64,000 nucleotides of DNA from NCBI RefSeq assembly GCF_003515945.1, contig NZ_QWLM01000012.1, positions 47,777 to 111,776 of the forward strand. Direction: 5' to 3'. The stretch is from Dermacoccus abyssi (GTDB lineage: Bacteria > Actinomycetota > Actinomycetes > Actinomycetales > Dermatophilaceae). Shown here in pieces: positions 26,712 through 35,462 of the stretch. The notes beneath the pieces are model-generated. The model ran no database searches. It was not told the origin of the DNA and saw only the letters and a program-made list of their open reading frames with translations. The number at the start of each line of letters is the position of its first letter. Within the stretch, counting starts at the first letter, position 1. The translations under genes and the position numbers were made by a program.

Positions 26712-29048
26712 CTACAACTGGATGTCCCGCGCGAGCTCATCGCGTCGGCGGGTGCCCTTCTGCCTGTTGCGCACGAGGCCATAGCAGAAGACGAGCAACG
26801 CCACGATACCGAGCACCCAGAAGATCCAGGTACCCGTGGGACGCGCGTTGATCTCGATCTCGGCCCCGTGCTTGTCGCTCTCGCCGAGGCGGACGTCCCC
26901 CGGGCCAGTGACCTTCGCGTCGACGCTCACGCGTCCGGCGGCCTGCGCAACCGTGGGGACGCGCACCGACGTCTGTCCCTTGCCGGGGATGTCGACGGCG
27001 TCCGGCTGGCTGCGGAAACGCACGGCGTAGGTCCGCGGCGTGAGGTTGACCTCGATGCCGTGGACGGCGCGGGCCAGGCCGTTCTTGACGGTGACGCTGA
27101 TGGGACCGGAATCGGAGAAGAAGTTGACGCGTGACGGCACGACGGCGATCTGTTGGGGGATGGCGGAGACGGTCGACGACGCGTGCTCGACGAGACCGTC
27201 GACGTCGGCCGGGTCGCCGCGCCAGCGGGTGCTCGTCACCTGGTCGAGGTTGCGAGTCCAGGCGGGAACGATGTCATCGCCGTCCACGACGATCTCGGCC
27301 ATTTTCGTCAGGGTGGCGATGGTCTTGTCGGCAGTCGTGATGTCGCCGGCGTCGAAGGCGGGTGCGGCGACTCGCGGCCACACGGTTTCGGACGGCGGGG
27401 CCTGGGGTGTCAGATCGACGACGGGCGCCGAGGTGGATTCCTCGGTACTGAGAGCTGCCGGCTGCACCCAGGGTGCCTGCTCGAGAGCCGAGGCGATCGC
27501 CTTCAGCCGACCGACGGGGACGGTCTCGCGCCCGCCCATGATGACGAGCGAGCGCTCGGCGGTGGGCTGCTGCTGGTAGATCGCCAGACTCGATGCGCGC
27601 AGCGAGGCAGCGGCCTCGGCGTTGGACACGGACGCGTCGTTGAGCGTGCGGCTCAGCGGTGCGTTGTACCCGACCATCGTCACCTGATTCGTCGTACGTC
27701 GTGTCGCCGAGGTGACGGCAGCGACGTCGGTGCGGTCGAGGGAGACGTTCGGGGTGAGAACCACGGGCCGCGAGCCACGCGTCTTCTGCCACGCGGCGGT
27801 CAACCGGGCGGTGGAGCCGGCGTCCAGTGGCGCGACAGGTGCCGCGACGACCGTCTCGGACAGTTCGGACAGCTCACTCGAGAGCGGGCGCGAGAGCGAG
27901 CGTTCGAGGATCTTCTGCGACCCGGCGGGGCGCCGGGCGCTCGTCAGCGCGGAGAGGTCGGGGTCGCCGTAGGGCGTGAAGGCGATGCTCTGGTTGCCGG
28001 GACGCTCGGCGAGCTTGGCCCGCAGGTTCGCCGCCAGTTCGTCGACGCTCGCTGCGGCCTCACTCGGCTGGGTGCCGGGCGACGTGGATCCCGAGTCGGC
28101 GGAATCCGTCGACTCCGAACTCTCTGAAGGCTCCGACGTGCCCGAGGAGTTCGACTCCGTCGAACCTTCGCTCGACGGCGATGCGGAGCCGGACGCCGAT
28201 TCGGACGGGCTCGACGTGCCGTCGGACGTGGGGGAGGCAGACGGTGACGCCGGGCTCGCCTCCGTCGTTTCCTGCTCGGCCGTGGGGAGAGTGCCGTCCT
28301 GAGCCGCAGCGGGGTCGAGCACCGTAGGGTCGATGAGCCACGTGACGGGCACGCCAGGGTCGGAGGTGATGAGCCGCTCGATCGTCGAACCCGGACCGAT
28401 CGCCTTGCGCCACGCCTCGAGGCGTTCCTCGCCGGTGGCCGTGAGGAGCTTCGGGTCGTTCGGCAGGGTGACGGGCACGACGACGGACGCTGACATCCGC
28501 GTGAACGTGGCGTCCTTCGCAGCCCACGAGACAAAGCTGTGGAGCCTCGTCGTGGGTCGGCCGGCACCGCGCAGTTCGATACGCAGCGGCAGCGTCGCCA
28601 TCGTGTAGCTGAGGTCGAGTTCGCTCGAGGTGAGGGACAGCTTCACCGTCTCGGAGGTGCCGGGCGGGATCGTCGGCACATCGGCGTCGGCGGACGCCGA
28701 CGCTCCGAGCGGTAGCTTTCCCTCCTCCCACCGCTGCTGCGCGGCGAGGGAGTCGAGAGGCCGAGTACCCACACGAGCACGCAGAGTGGCTCCGTCGATG
28801 GGCGTGTCACCGGTGTTCTCGACGATGACGCTCACAGTGGTGCCGGAACCCGTCGTCGCTGTGGCCGGAGCGCCGCTCGTCATCCACATCCGGACGTCGC
28901 CGTTGGTGACGATTCCGGGCCGTGGGAGCGCGCTGACGTTCGAGCGGAGGCTCGGTGGTGCGGCGCTCACAGCAGGAGCGAGGCCGAGGAGCGCGAGCAG
29001 GCAGACGAGGGCCGCCACGAGCGCGTGGGTCGTCGCGGAGCGTGTCAT
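26712..29048 (-). CDS. DUF6049-like secreted/anchored envelope protein
   Basis: A protein of about 778 residues with a signal peptide (HALVAALVCLLALLGLAPAVSA), large extracellular beta-rich regions, a Ser/Glu/Pro low-complexity stretch near the middle, and a C-terminal membrane span (WIFWVLGIVALLVFCYGLV) followed by a basic tail. Position between the Nudix gene and murJ equals Rv3909, a conserved actinobacterial envelope protein of unknown biochemical role; probable involvement in cell-wall assembly is inferred. The start is uncertain: ATG at 29048 gives a good signal peptide, while a TTG overlapping the Nudix stop is possible. Confidence 0.82.
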   Translation of the reverse strand: MTRSATTHALVAALVCLLALLGLAPAVSAAPPSLRSNVSALPRPGIVTNGDVRMWMTSGAPATATTGSGTTVSVIVENTGDTPIDGATLRARVGTRPLDSLAAQQRWEEGKLPLGASASADADVPTIPPGTSETVKLSLTSSELDLSYTMATLPLRIELRGAGRPTTRLHSFVSWAAKDATFTRMSASVVVPVTLPNDPKLLTATGEERLEAWRKAIGPGSTIERLITSDPGVPVTWLIDPTVLDPAAAQDGTLPTAEQETTEASPASPSASPTSDGTSSPSESASGSASPSSEGSTESNSSGTSEPSESSESTDSADSGSTSPGTQPSEAAASVDELAANLRAKLAERPGNQSIAFTPYGDPDLSALTSARRPAGSQKILERSLSRPLSSELSELSETVVAAPVAPLDAGSTARLTAAWQKTRGSRPVVLTPNVSLDRTDVAAVTSATRRTTNQVTMVGYNAPLSRTLNDASVSNAEAAASLRASSLAIYQQQPTAERSLVIMGGRETVPVGRLKAIASALEQAPWVQPAALSTEESTSAPVVDLTPQAPPSETVWPRVAAPAFDAGDITTADKTIATLTKMAEIVVDGDDIVPAWTRNLDQVTSTRWRGDPADVDGLVEHASSTVSAIPQQIAVVPSRVNFFSDSGPISVTVKNGLARAVHGIEVNLTPRTYAVRFRSQPDAVDIPGKGQTSVRVPTVAQAAGRVSVDAKVTGPGDVRLGESDKHGAEIEINARPTGTWIFWVLGIVALLVFCYGLVRNRQKGTRRRDELARDIQL

Positions 29049-29065
29049 CTGGGGGCCGGAACCGA

Positions 29066-29545
29066 TCAATGTCCGGTGAGCCGGGCCCAGGCGGTGGCTG
29101 CGATGCGGCGCTCGTTGGGGAAGGTCAGCTGTTCGTGGGCGCGGTCGAGGCGGAACCAGCGCGCGTCGATGGCCTCGTGGTCGGGGTCACCTTCGATGCT
29201 GATCTCTCCGCCGACCGCTTCGAGCAGGTAGTGGTGGACCATTTTGTGGATGCGGAAGCCCGGAATCGAGAACCAGTAGTCGATGACGCCGAGCGTGACG
29301 AGGGCGCGGCCCTTGATGCCGGTCTCCTCCTCGACCTCGCGCTCGGCCGTCTGCACGAGCGTCTCGCCTTCTTCGATGTGGCCCTTGGGCAGGCACCACT
29401 CGACGCGTCCGGCTCGGTTGTGCCGCGCGATGAGAGCGAGATAGGCCTGCTGGTCACGAACGTCGACGACGACTCCGCCCGCAGAAATCTCCTCCAGCGA
29501 GCCCAGGCGTGAAGCCCGCTGCATGCGCGACGAGGAGACGGTCAT
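29066..29545 (-). CDS. Nudix hydrolase (MutT4-like)
   Basis: Hydrolyses a nucleoside diphosphate-linked substrate. A complete Nudix box GX5EX7REUXEEXGU is visible at residues 55-77 (G55, E61, REVEEETGI). The 159-residue protein is the first gene of the murJ cluster and is divergent from the CCA-adding enzyme, as in mycobacteria (Rv3908/Rv3907c). The true substrate cannot be told from sequence. Confidence 0.92.
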   Translation of the reverse strand: MTVSSSRMQRASRLGSLEEISAGGVVVDVRDQQAYLALIARHNRAGRVEWCLPKGHIEEGETLVQTAEREVEEETGIKGRALVTLGVIDYWFSIPGFRIHKMVHHYLLEAVGGEISIEGDPDHEAIDARWFRLDRAHEQLTFPNERRIAATAWARLTGH

Positions 29546-29611
29546 TACTCCACCTTAACGAGAGCGGCTGGGAAATTCTGGTGCCGCCGGGCCCCTCGAT
29601 ACCCTTGGCCG

Positions 29612-31138
29612 GTGACGCCTACTCGAGCAGCCTCCGTTCAGCCCGCGCAAAACCGACCGAACGGGTCGGTACCGAGCGGAGCGACGATGCTGGCCGAGGC
29701 TGTCTCGCACCTCGAACCGGTCATGCCGATGTTGCGCGAACTGGGTGAACGCTTCACGTCGGCGGGCCACGAGATCGCCCTCGTCGGTGGGCCGGTGCGT
29801 GATGCTTTCCTCGCGCGCACGTCGCCCGATCTCGACTTCACGACGTCGGCGCGCCCTGAGGACACCGAGCGCATCGTCGCCGGATGGGCTGACGCCGTGT
29901 GGGATCTCGGGCGTGCTTTCGGGACGATCGGCGTCCGTAAGGGCGATTTTCAGGTCGAGATCACGACGTACCGCGCCGACGCCTACGACCGCGAGACGCG
30001 CAAGCCGGTCGTCGAGTTCGGCGACTCGCTCGACGACGACCTCGTGCGTCGCGACTTCACCGTCAACGCGATGGCGCTGCGACTGCCCGACCTCACCTTC
30101 GTCGACCCGTACGGCGGCCTCGCGGACATGGCGGCGCGGAGTCTGCGCACACCCACGTCGCCGGAGGTCTCGTTCGGTGACGACCCGCTGCGCATGATGC
30201 GCGCGGCACGGTTCAGCTCGCAGCTGTCGTTCGACATCGCTCCCGAGGCCTTCGCGGCGATGACGGAGATGGCGGGCTCGATCCGCATGATCTCCGCCGA
30301 GCGGGTGCGTGACGAGCTCGTGAAGATCCTCATGTCGCCGGCGCCGCGGCGCGGGCTGACGGCGCTCGTCGACTCGGGTATCTGCGAGTACGTGCTGCCC
30401 GAGGTGCCGGCGCTCGCGTTGGAGATCGACGAGCACCACCGTCACAAGGACGTGTACGAGCACTCCCTCACGGTGCTCGAGCAGGCGACGGACCTCGAGG
30501 GTCCGCGCGACGTTCCCGGGGTCGAGGAGGCGGAGGTCGTCGAAGGGCCCGACCTCGTGCTGCGCCTGGCCGCGCTGCTGCACGACATCGGCAAGCCGGA
30601 CACGCGTCGCTTCGAATCGGGCGGCGGCGTCAGCTTCCACCACCACGAGCTCGTCGGTGCGAAGCTCGCACGAAAGCGGTTGCGGGAGCTGCGCTTCGAC
30701 AAGGACACGATCAAGGCCGTGTGCCGGCTCGTCGAGCTGCACCTGCGCTTCCACGGCTACGGCAACGGGGAGTGGACGGACTCGGCGGTGCGCCGCTACG
30801 TCACGGACGCCGGACCGTTGCTCTCACGCTTGCATCTGCTGACGCGCGCCGATTCGACGACGAGAAACAAGCGCAAGGCAGCTCGCCTGCAGGCCACCTA
30901 CGACGACCTCGAGGCCCGCATCGAGCGGTTGAAGGCCGAGGAGGAACTTGCTGCCGTTCGTCCGGAACTCAACGGGAACGAGATCGCCGAGGTGCTAGGC
31001 ATCAAGCCCGGCCCGGTGCTCGGCAAGGCCTACCAGTACCTGTTGTCGGTGCGCCTCGACGAGGGCGTCATCGGCAAGGAGGCGGCGGCCGACCGGCTAC
31101 GGACGTGGTGGGCCGAGCAGCCTGAGTCGCAGGGCTGA
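29612..31138 (+). CDS. cca: CCA tRNA nucleotidyltransferase
   Basis: Adds or repairs the 3' CCA of tRNA. The 508-residue protein has a nucleotidyltransferase head with GGPVRDAFLARTSPDLDFTT (residues 59-78), the neck segment RRDFTVNAMAL...DPYGGLADM, the RMMRAARFSSQL helix, and a C-terminal HD domain (LLHDIGKP, HHHELVGA). The class is usually annotated pcnA/cca in Actinobacteria. The start is GTG, 66 bases from the divergent Nudix gene, so the two share a promoter region. Confidence 0.94.
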   Translation: MTPTRAASVQPAQNRPNGSVPSGATMLAEAVSHLEPVMPMLRELGERFTSAGHEIALVGGPVRDAFLARTSPDLDFTTSARPEDTERIVAGWADAVWDLGRAFGTIGVRKGDFQVEITTYRADAYDRETRKPVVEFGDSLDDDLVRRDFTVNAMALRLPDLTFVDPYGGLADMAARSLRTPTSPEVSFGDDPLRMMRAARFSSQLSFDIAPEAFAAMTEMAGSIRMISAERVRDELVKILMSPAPRRGLTALVDSGICEYVLPEVPALALEIDEHHRHKDVYEHSLTVLEQATDLEGPRDVPGVEEAEVVEGPDLVLRLAALLHDIGKPDTRRFESGGGVSFHHHELVGAKLARKRLRELRFDKDTIKAVCRLVELHLRFHGYGNGEWTDSAVRRYVTDAGPLLSRLHLLTRADSTTRNKRKAARLQATYDDLEARIERLKAEEELAAVRPELNGNEIAEVLGIKPGPVLGKAYQYLLSVRLDEGVIGKEAAADRLRTWWAEQPESQG

Positions 31139-31227
31139 AACCGTGTGTTCTTCGGGTGCCGGCCGAGGTCGCGTGCGTAGCGTGATGGCTGCACGTGTCA
31201 TCTGCTGATGCGAGAGGGAGTGGCGCG

Positions 31228-31953
31228 ATGACGACGGTTGAGGTGGCTTGGCGCGGGCTGGACGACGAGGCGCGTCTCGACGTCGCGTCCGTTGAGTTCG
31301 ACGCCGACGGCGGCTTCGTCGCCACGGGGCGGCAGTCGACGGAGTGCTACCGCGCCCAGTGGGACCTCGTCGTCGACTCGGCGTGGCGCACGCGCCTGTT
31401 CACCGTCGACGTCGAGGGCTACGAACCGTCGTCAGCGGCCGAGGAACTCGACGACCCGAACGAGTCCGGAGGCTCGCTCGAGCCGGTGTGGCAGCGCCAC
31501 CTCAACCTGTGGCGTCGTGACGAAGGGTCGCGCTCCGTGTGGCGGTGCGAGAGCGGCGAATCCGGTGATGTACCGGGCGATTTCGGCCCGATCGGCATCG
31601 CAGATGACGCGCTGGAACTCTTCGTCGAGGCCCTCGACGTCGATCTCGCGGGGTGCCCGCTGACGAACACGATGCCGATCCGCCGGCTCGGCGTGGACGC
31701 GGCCGGCGTCGGGGAGCGTCCTATCACGACGGCGTGGGTGTCGTTGCCCGACCTCGCCGTCATCCCGTCGGCGCAGGTGTACTCCTCGGGCCCCGAGGGA
31801 CTTTCGGACATCGCGTCGGCCCTCGACGATCGCGTCGTCTCCGTCGTGCACTACCGCTCGGCAACGCGTGAGGTGAGCGTCGACCTCGCCGTCGACGCTC
31901 ACGGCCTCGTCGTCACCTACCCCGAACTCGCGGCGCGCATCGACGTCGACTGA
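31228..31953 (+). CDS. Putative glycolipid-binding (DUF1089) protein
   Basis: A 241-residue soluble protein. The beginning VAWRGLDDEARLDVASVEF, the WRTRLFTVDVEG strand and the late LDVDLAGCPLTNTMPIRRLG fit the DUF1089 'putative glycolipid-binding' family as I remember it. Biochemical function is not established. GAGAGGGAG supports the ATG; an in-frame GTG 11 codons upstream is less likely. It has no clear operon partners. Confidence 0.72.
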   Translation: MTTVEVAWRGLDDEARLDVASVEFDADGGFVATGRQSTECYRAQWDLVVDSAWRTRLFTVDVEGYEPSSAAEELDDPNESGGSLEPVWQRHLNLWRRDEGSRSVWRCESGESGDVPGDFGPIGIADDALELFVEALDVDLAGCPLTNTMPIRRLGVDAAGVGERPITTAWVSLPDLAVIPSAQVYSSGPEGLSDIASALDDRVVSVVHYRSATREVSVDLAVDAHGLVVTYPELAARIDVD

Positions 31954-32099
31954 CCCGCTCTCGGTTGCAGCGTGACCACGTCTGAAGCCCGGCCGCTGGT
32001 GCGGCCGACGTCTCTCGTGCTCAGTCCGCCGGCGTCGAGCGTGCGGCGGACGCCGTCGGATTCCTCGTCGTAGAGCTCCTCGGGCAGATCGCGGCTCAC
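31917..32099 (-). CDS. Possible small protein coupled to the cyclophilin gene
   Basis: A 60-codon frame starting GTG that overlaps the cyclophilin stop as GTGA and uses G/C-ending codons for most of its length. The product is acidic at the N-terminus (RDLPEELYDEESDG) and has no recognised domain. Its end overlaps the DUF1089 gene on the other strand by 37 bases. It could be real or chance. Confidence 0.3.
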   Translation of the reverse strand: MSRDLPEELYDEESDGVRRTLDAGGLSTRDVGRTSGRASDVVTLQPRAGQSTSMRAASSG

Positions 32100-32791
32100 T
32101 TCTCCTCGATCTTCACGCTCGTGATCGTGTGCTTCTTCACGGGCGTGCCTTCCTGCGAACCGTCCTGGTTGCCGTCGGCCTCGATCTTCTTCACAACGTT
32201 CATGCCCTTGCTCACCTGGCCGAAGAGCGTGTACTGCGGCGGCAGTGCCGTGCCGGAATCGCCGGTGACGATGAAGAACTGCGAGCCGCCCGAGTTCGGC
32301 TGACCCGTGTTCGCCATCGCGATCGAGCCCTCCTTGTACTCGCCCTGCTGCGGGAACTCGTCCTCGATCGTGTAGCCCGGCCCGCCCGTGCCGTCACCCT
32401 TCGGGTCGCCGCCCTGCGCCATGAAGCCCGGAATGACGCGGTGGAAGCTCACGCCGTCGTAGAAGTGGTAGCGGGAGAGAACGACGAAGTTGTTGACGGT
32501 CTTCGGTGCCTTCTTCGCATCCAGCGTGATGACGACATCACCGGCGTCGGTCGTCATCGTCGCGGTGTAGGTCTTGTTCGCGTCGATGCACATGGGCGGG
32601 GCGTCCTCGAAGCTCTGCTTCTTCTGCGCGGAACCGTCGGCCGGCGGGCACTGCGTCGACGCACTCGCACTGCCCGAGCCTCCCGAACTCGACGAGCCCG
32701 ACGACGAGTCGTCCTTGCCGCATCCGGCGAGAGCGAGCGAACCGGCGAGCAGGCCGAGGGCAACGGTGCGGCGGGACAGCGAGAGGTTCAT
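32096..32791 (-). CDS. Peptidyl-prolyl cis-trans isomerase, cyclophilin lipoprotein
   Basis: An exported proline isomerase of 231 residues. A type II signal peptide ends with the lipobox LALAGC (Cys24), then a Ser/Gly linker, then the cyclophilin domain from about residue 80 (VITLDAKKAPKTVNNFV) with the active-site strand FHRVIPGFMAQGGDPKG and SQFFIVTGD. It is anchored outside the membrane, where it would assist folding of secreted proteins. Confidence 0.93.
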   Translation of the reverse strand: MNLSLSRRTVALGLLAGSLALAGCGKDDSSSGSSSSGGSGSASASTQCPPADGSAQKKQSFEDAPPMCIDANKTYTATMTTDAGDVVITLDAKKAPKTVNNFVVLSRYHFYDGVSFHRVIPGFMAQGGDPKGDGTGGPGYTIEDEFPQQGEYKEGSIAMANTGQPNSGGSQFFIVTGDSGTALPPQYTLFGQVSKGMNVVKKIEADGNQDGSQEGTPVKKHTITSVKIEEK

Positions 32792-32867
32792 GCTGCGCAG
32801 GGTACTTCGCCGACGCGCGGGGGCGCCGAGAACTGCTGGGGCGACGACGTGTCGGGGCGGTCGCCGA

Positions 32868-33815
32868 TCAGTCGACCGTCACGAGGTGCAGTAGCAGGCC
32901 CGCGTGACGCTCCGTTGCGCGGCGGGCCTCACGCAGCACCGCGAGCGGATCGTTCGGATCGTTGTTCGTCTCCGCCGACGACACGACCGACAGGCCGACC
33001 ATCTCCATGCCGCGCTCGCGGGCTGCAAGGGCACCCAGCACGGTCGACATCCCGACGCAGTCCGCCCCGGCGTTGCGCAGCATCTTCACCTCGGACGGGG
33101 TCTGGTACTGAGGCCCGGGCACGAACGCGAAGCACGCGTCACGCAGCGACGGCTCGTGCTCACGGGCGAGTTCGGCAAGGTTCTGCGACCACATGCCGCG
33201 CAGATCCGCGAACTTCGCCGAGCCGACGAGCGGCGTCGCGAACGTTGGGTTGAGGTGGTCACGAATGATGAGCACGGTGCCGGGGGCGATGTCGTCGCGC
33301 AGCGAGCCGCAGTCACTCGTGAACACGACACGCTCGGCGTTGAGTGCCGCCGCAACCCGAATGGGGTGGACGACGGCGTGCACCCCGTACCCGTCGTAGA
33401 GGTGCGCTCGCCCGGTCTGGACGAGGACGTGGCGCACATCGCCGGCCACGTCGTCGGTATCGTCCGAACCGATCCGCACGAGGAGAAGTTCGGCACGGTT
33501 GTTCTCAGCCACGGGCTCGACGAAGCCCGGCACGGACGGTGCGTCGGCACGCCACAGCACCTCGACCGACGTCTCTGCGTCGATGTTTCCCGTGAAACCG
33601 TCGGCGTCGCTCTCGTCTGCGGCGGAAGTCCCCGTCAGCGCGTCCAAGGCTCCGCGCCATCCCGTGCCCAGGATGAGGAGAGCGTCGACGTACTCGACGC
33701 CGGAGGCGGCCCGAATGTAGGCGGCGGCCGAGTCGGCCAGCGTCATCGCGGCGTTGAACTCCGCGGCCGCGTCGGTGGGCCAAGAGGGCAATCCGTGGGT
33801 CTGGCTCTGCGTCAT
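32868..33815 (-). CDS. Purine nucleoside phosphorylase
   Basis: Phosphorolysis of purine nucleosides for salvage. The 315-residue protein carries the class II (trimeric) signatures ILGTGWRGALD, TSDCGSLRDDI, GPQYQTPSEVKMLR, GADCVGMSTV and SSAETNNDPND. The frame extends 229 codons upstream, but that stretch is antiphase to the ABC substrate-binding gene; the ATG giving MTQSQTHGLPS is the start. A parS-like site is in the N-terminal third. The divergent neighbour is the ABC importer. Confidence 0.91.
   Translation of the reverse strand: MTQSQTHGLPSWPTDAAAEFNAAMTLADSAAAYIRAASGVEYVDALLILGTGWRGALDALTGTSAADESDADGFTGNIDAETSVEVLWRADAPSVPGFVEPVAENNRAELLLVRIGSDDTDDVAGDVRHVLVQTGRAHLYDGYGVHAVVHPIRVAAALNAERVVFTSDCGSLRDDIAPGTVLIIRDHLNPTFATPLVGSAKFADLRGMWSQNLAELAREHEPSLRDACFAFVPGPQYQTPSEVKMLRNAGADCVGMSTVLGALAARERGMEMVGLSVVSSAETNNDPNDPLAVLREARRATERHAGLLLHLVTVD
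33585..33598. other. parS-like ParB site (GTTTCCCGTGAAAC)
   Basis: One mismatch to the core, inside the purine nucleoside phosphorylase gene. It is read in a different frame from most others (Phe-Thr-Gly-Asn on the minus strand). Confidence 0.65.
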
Positions 33816-33871
33816 GTCTTCAACGTAGCGCGGCAGCGTGCGCACAGGAGGACTCCCCGGCGGACTCCGGA

Positions 33872-33888
33872 TGTATCGAACCGAGACA
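33872..33888. promoter_or_regulatory. Operator-like site upstream of the ABC substrate-binding gene
   Basis: TGTATCGAACCGAGACA matches 14 of 17 bases of the perfect palindrome before the permease gene. It lies ten bases before a CACAAT -10-like hexamer (33899-33904) and about 70 bases before the start codon, the same placement as the permease copy. Confidence 0.6.
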
Positions 33889-33959
33889 TTGCGTGGTGCA
33901 CAATGGACGGCGATACCTCTGGCCGCACATGTGTTCGGCCTGTTCTGGAAGGAACGCCC

Positions 33960-34940
33960 ATGCGTAAGTCCCTGTCGATGGCGGCCGTCGCCGTCCTCAC
34001 CACGTCGCTCACCGCCTGCAGTGCGACGGGTGGCCGCAAGGCCGAGGAGCAGGCGTCGATGGACGCCGGCAAGGCCACGACGCCGCGCATGACGGTTGCG
34101 CTCATCACGCACTCCGGCCCGGGCGACACGTTCTGGGACATCGTCCGCAAGGGCGCCGAGGACGCGGCGGCCAAGGACAACGTCAAGCTCGAGTACACGG
34201 CCGACCCCGACGGCCCGAAGCAGGCGAACCTCGTGCAGCAGGCCATCGACAAGAAGGTCGACGGCATCGCCGTCACCCTGTCGAAGCCTGACGCTATGAA
34301 GAGCGCCGTCGACGCCGCCCGCACGGCCGGCATTCCGGTCGTCGCCCTCAACGGTGGTCTCGACGACTGGAAGAAGATGGGCGTCGAGAGCTACTACGGC
34401 CAGGACGAGAAGATCGCCGGTGAGGCCGCGGGCGACAAGCTCAAGTCCGGTGGCGCGAAGAAGGTTCTGTGCGTCATCCACGAGCAGGGCAACGTCGGCC
34501 ACACCGACCGCTGCGCCGGTGTGAAGAGCAAGTTCGCGCAGACGGAGAACTTCTACGTCAACGGCAAGGACATGCCGAGCGTGCAGAGCGCCATCACGAG
34601 CAAGCTGCAGCAGGACAAGACGATCGACTCCGTGCTCGCCCTCGGTGGTCCGTACGCGATGACGGCGACGAAGTCGGTCAAGGAATCCGGTTCCAAGGCC
34701 AAGGTGTTCACGTTCGACACCTCGAGCGAGGTCATCGGCGCGATAAAGAACGGCTCCGTGCAGTGGGCTGTTGACCAGCAGCCGTACCTCCAGGGTTACC
34801 TCGCCGTCGACTCGCTGTGGCTGCGCAAGAACAACGGCAACATCGTCGGTGGTGGCCAGCCGGTGCTCACCGGCCCCGCGTTCATCGACAAGAACAACGT
34901 GGCCGACGTGGAGAAGTACGCCAAGAGCGGTCGCCGCTGA
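33960..34940 (+). CDS. Sugar ABC transporter substrate-binding lipoprotein (CUT2 type)
   Basis: A 326-residue periplasmic-binding protein of the ribose/inositol type. A lipobox ends SLTAC (Cys20). The mature domain begins MTVALITHSGPGDTFWDIVRK, with NLVQQAIDKKVDGIAVTLSK and the second-lobe DSVLALGGP and VFTFDTSSEVIGAI. GGAAGGAA precedes the ATG. It is the first gene of an importer completed by the permease and ATPase downstream; a strong terminator separates it from them. Substrate is inferred only as a sugar or polyol. Confidence 0.9.
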   Translation: MRKSLSMAAVAVLTTSLTACSATGGRKAEEQASMDAGKATTPRMTVALITHSGPGDTFWDIVRKGAEDAAAKDNVKLEYTADPDGPKQANLVQQAIDKKVDGIAVTLSKPDAMKSAVDAARTAGIPVVALNGGLDDWKKMGVESYYGQDEKIAGEAAGDKLKSGGAKKVLCVIHEQGNVGHTDRCAGVKSKFAQTENFYVNGKDMPSVQSAITSKLQQDKTIDSVLALGGPYAMTATKSVKESGSKAKVFTFDTSSEVIGAIKNGSVQWAVDQQPYLQGYLAVDSLWLRKNNGNIVGGGQPVLTGPAFIDKNNVADVEKYAKSGRR

Positions 34941-34964
34941 TCCTCACCCGGACGCATCACGCCT

Positions 34965-35008
34965 GACGATGCCCGCCGCACCTCACGTCGAGGGCGGCGG
35001 GCATCGTC
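34965..35008 (+). terminator. Hairpin terminator after the substrate-binding gene
   Basis: Fifteen-base arms GACGATGCCCGCCGC / GCGGCGGGCATCGTC around a 14-base loop, directly after the stop. It would reduce read-through and leave the abundant binding protein on its own transcript. Confidence 0.85.
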
Positions 35009-35122
35009 GTGGGTGAGGCTCGACGGGTTCGACGTCTCGCCTGCGCCTTGGGGTGTGACGCGTCCACAGTTACTCGTCGGTGGGACGCGCGGGTAACCGA
35101 TCGGCTCTGCGACGATGCCAGC

Positions 35123-35341
35123 ATGGCCGCCCAACACATCGCCTCCGACCTCGTCGCCAACGTTCACTCCGTCGCGGTGCGCGTCGGGCAGAAGGTCGAG
35201 GCCGGTGAGGAGCTCGTGCTCCTCGAGTCGATGAAGATGGAGATCCCGGTCGTGCCCGAGGAACCCGGCACGGTCGTCGAGATCCGCGTGGAGCCCGGTG
35301 ACGTCGTGCAGGAAGGTGAAGTGCTCGTCGTCCTGCAGTGA
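35123..35341 (+). CDS. Stand-alone biotin/lipoyl carrier domain protein
   Basis: A 72-residue protein that is a single biotinyl-carrier fold: VRVGQKVEAGEELVLLESMK, with the modified lysine K38 in the ESMKME motif and the closing hairpin EPGDVVQEGEVLVVLQ. It would be biotinylated by BirA and serve as carrier for a carboxylase whose catalytic subunits are not in this window. It lies between the binding-protein and permease genes of the importer but has its own gap on both sides, so it is probably an unrelated insertion. Confidence 0.85.
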   Translation: MAAQHIASDLVANVHSVAVRVGQKVEAGEELVLLESMKMEIPVVPEEPGTVVEIRVEPGDVVQEGEVLVVLQ

Positions 35342-35375
35342 CACCGGCCGGGAGGCCGACCCGCTGACGACGAAA

Positions 35376-35392
35376 TGTATCGAGTCGATACA
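35376..35392. promoter_or_regulatory. Perfect 17-bp operator palindrome upstream of the ABC permease
   Basis: TGTATCGAGTCGATACA, fully symmetric about the central G. It is followed nine bases later by TACGAT (35402-35407), a plausible -10, so the operator covers the -35 region and would act as a repressor site. A variant lies before the substrate-binding gene and another before padR. Confidence 0.75.
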
Positions 35393-35462
35393 CGCGTGAC
35401 CTACGATGAAGGACGGCGAGGGCGCCCCTTCGCCATGCCGCACATCCGAAAGGGAGTTCCGC

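Noticed and set aside
32868..34502. A 544-codon minus-strand frame covering the phosphorylase gene and beyond
   Set aside because: Only the first 315 codons counted from the true ATG (33815) encode phosphorylase; the upstream part is antiphase to the ABC binding-protein gene and has no family similarity.
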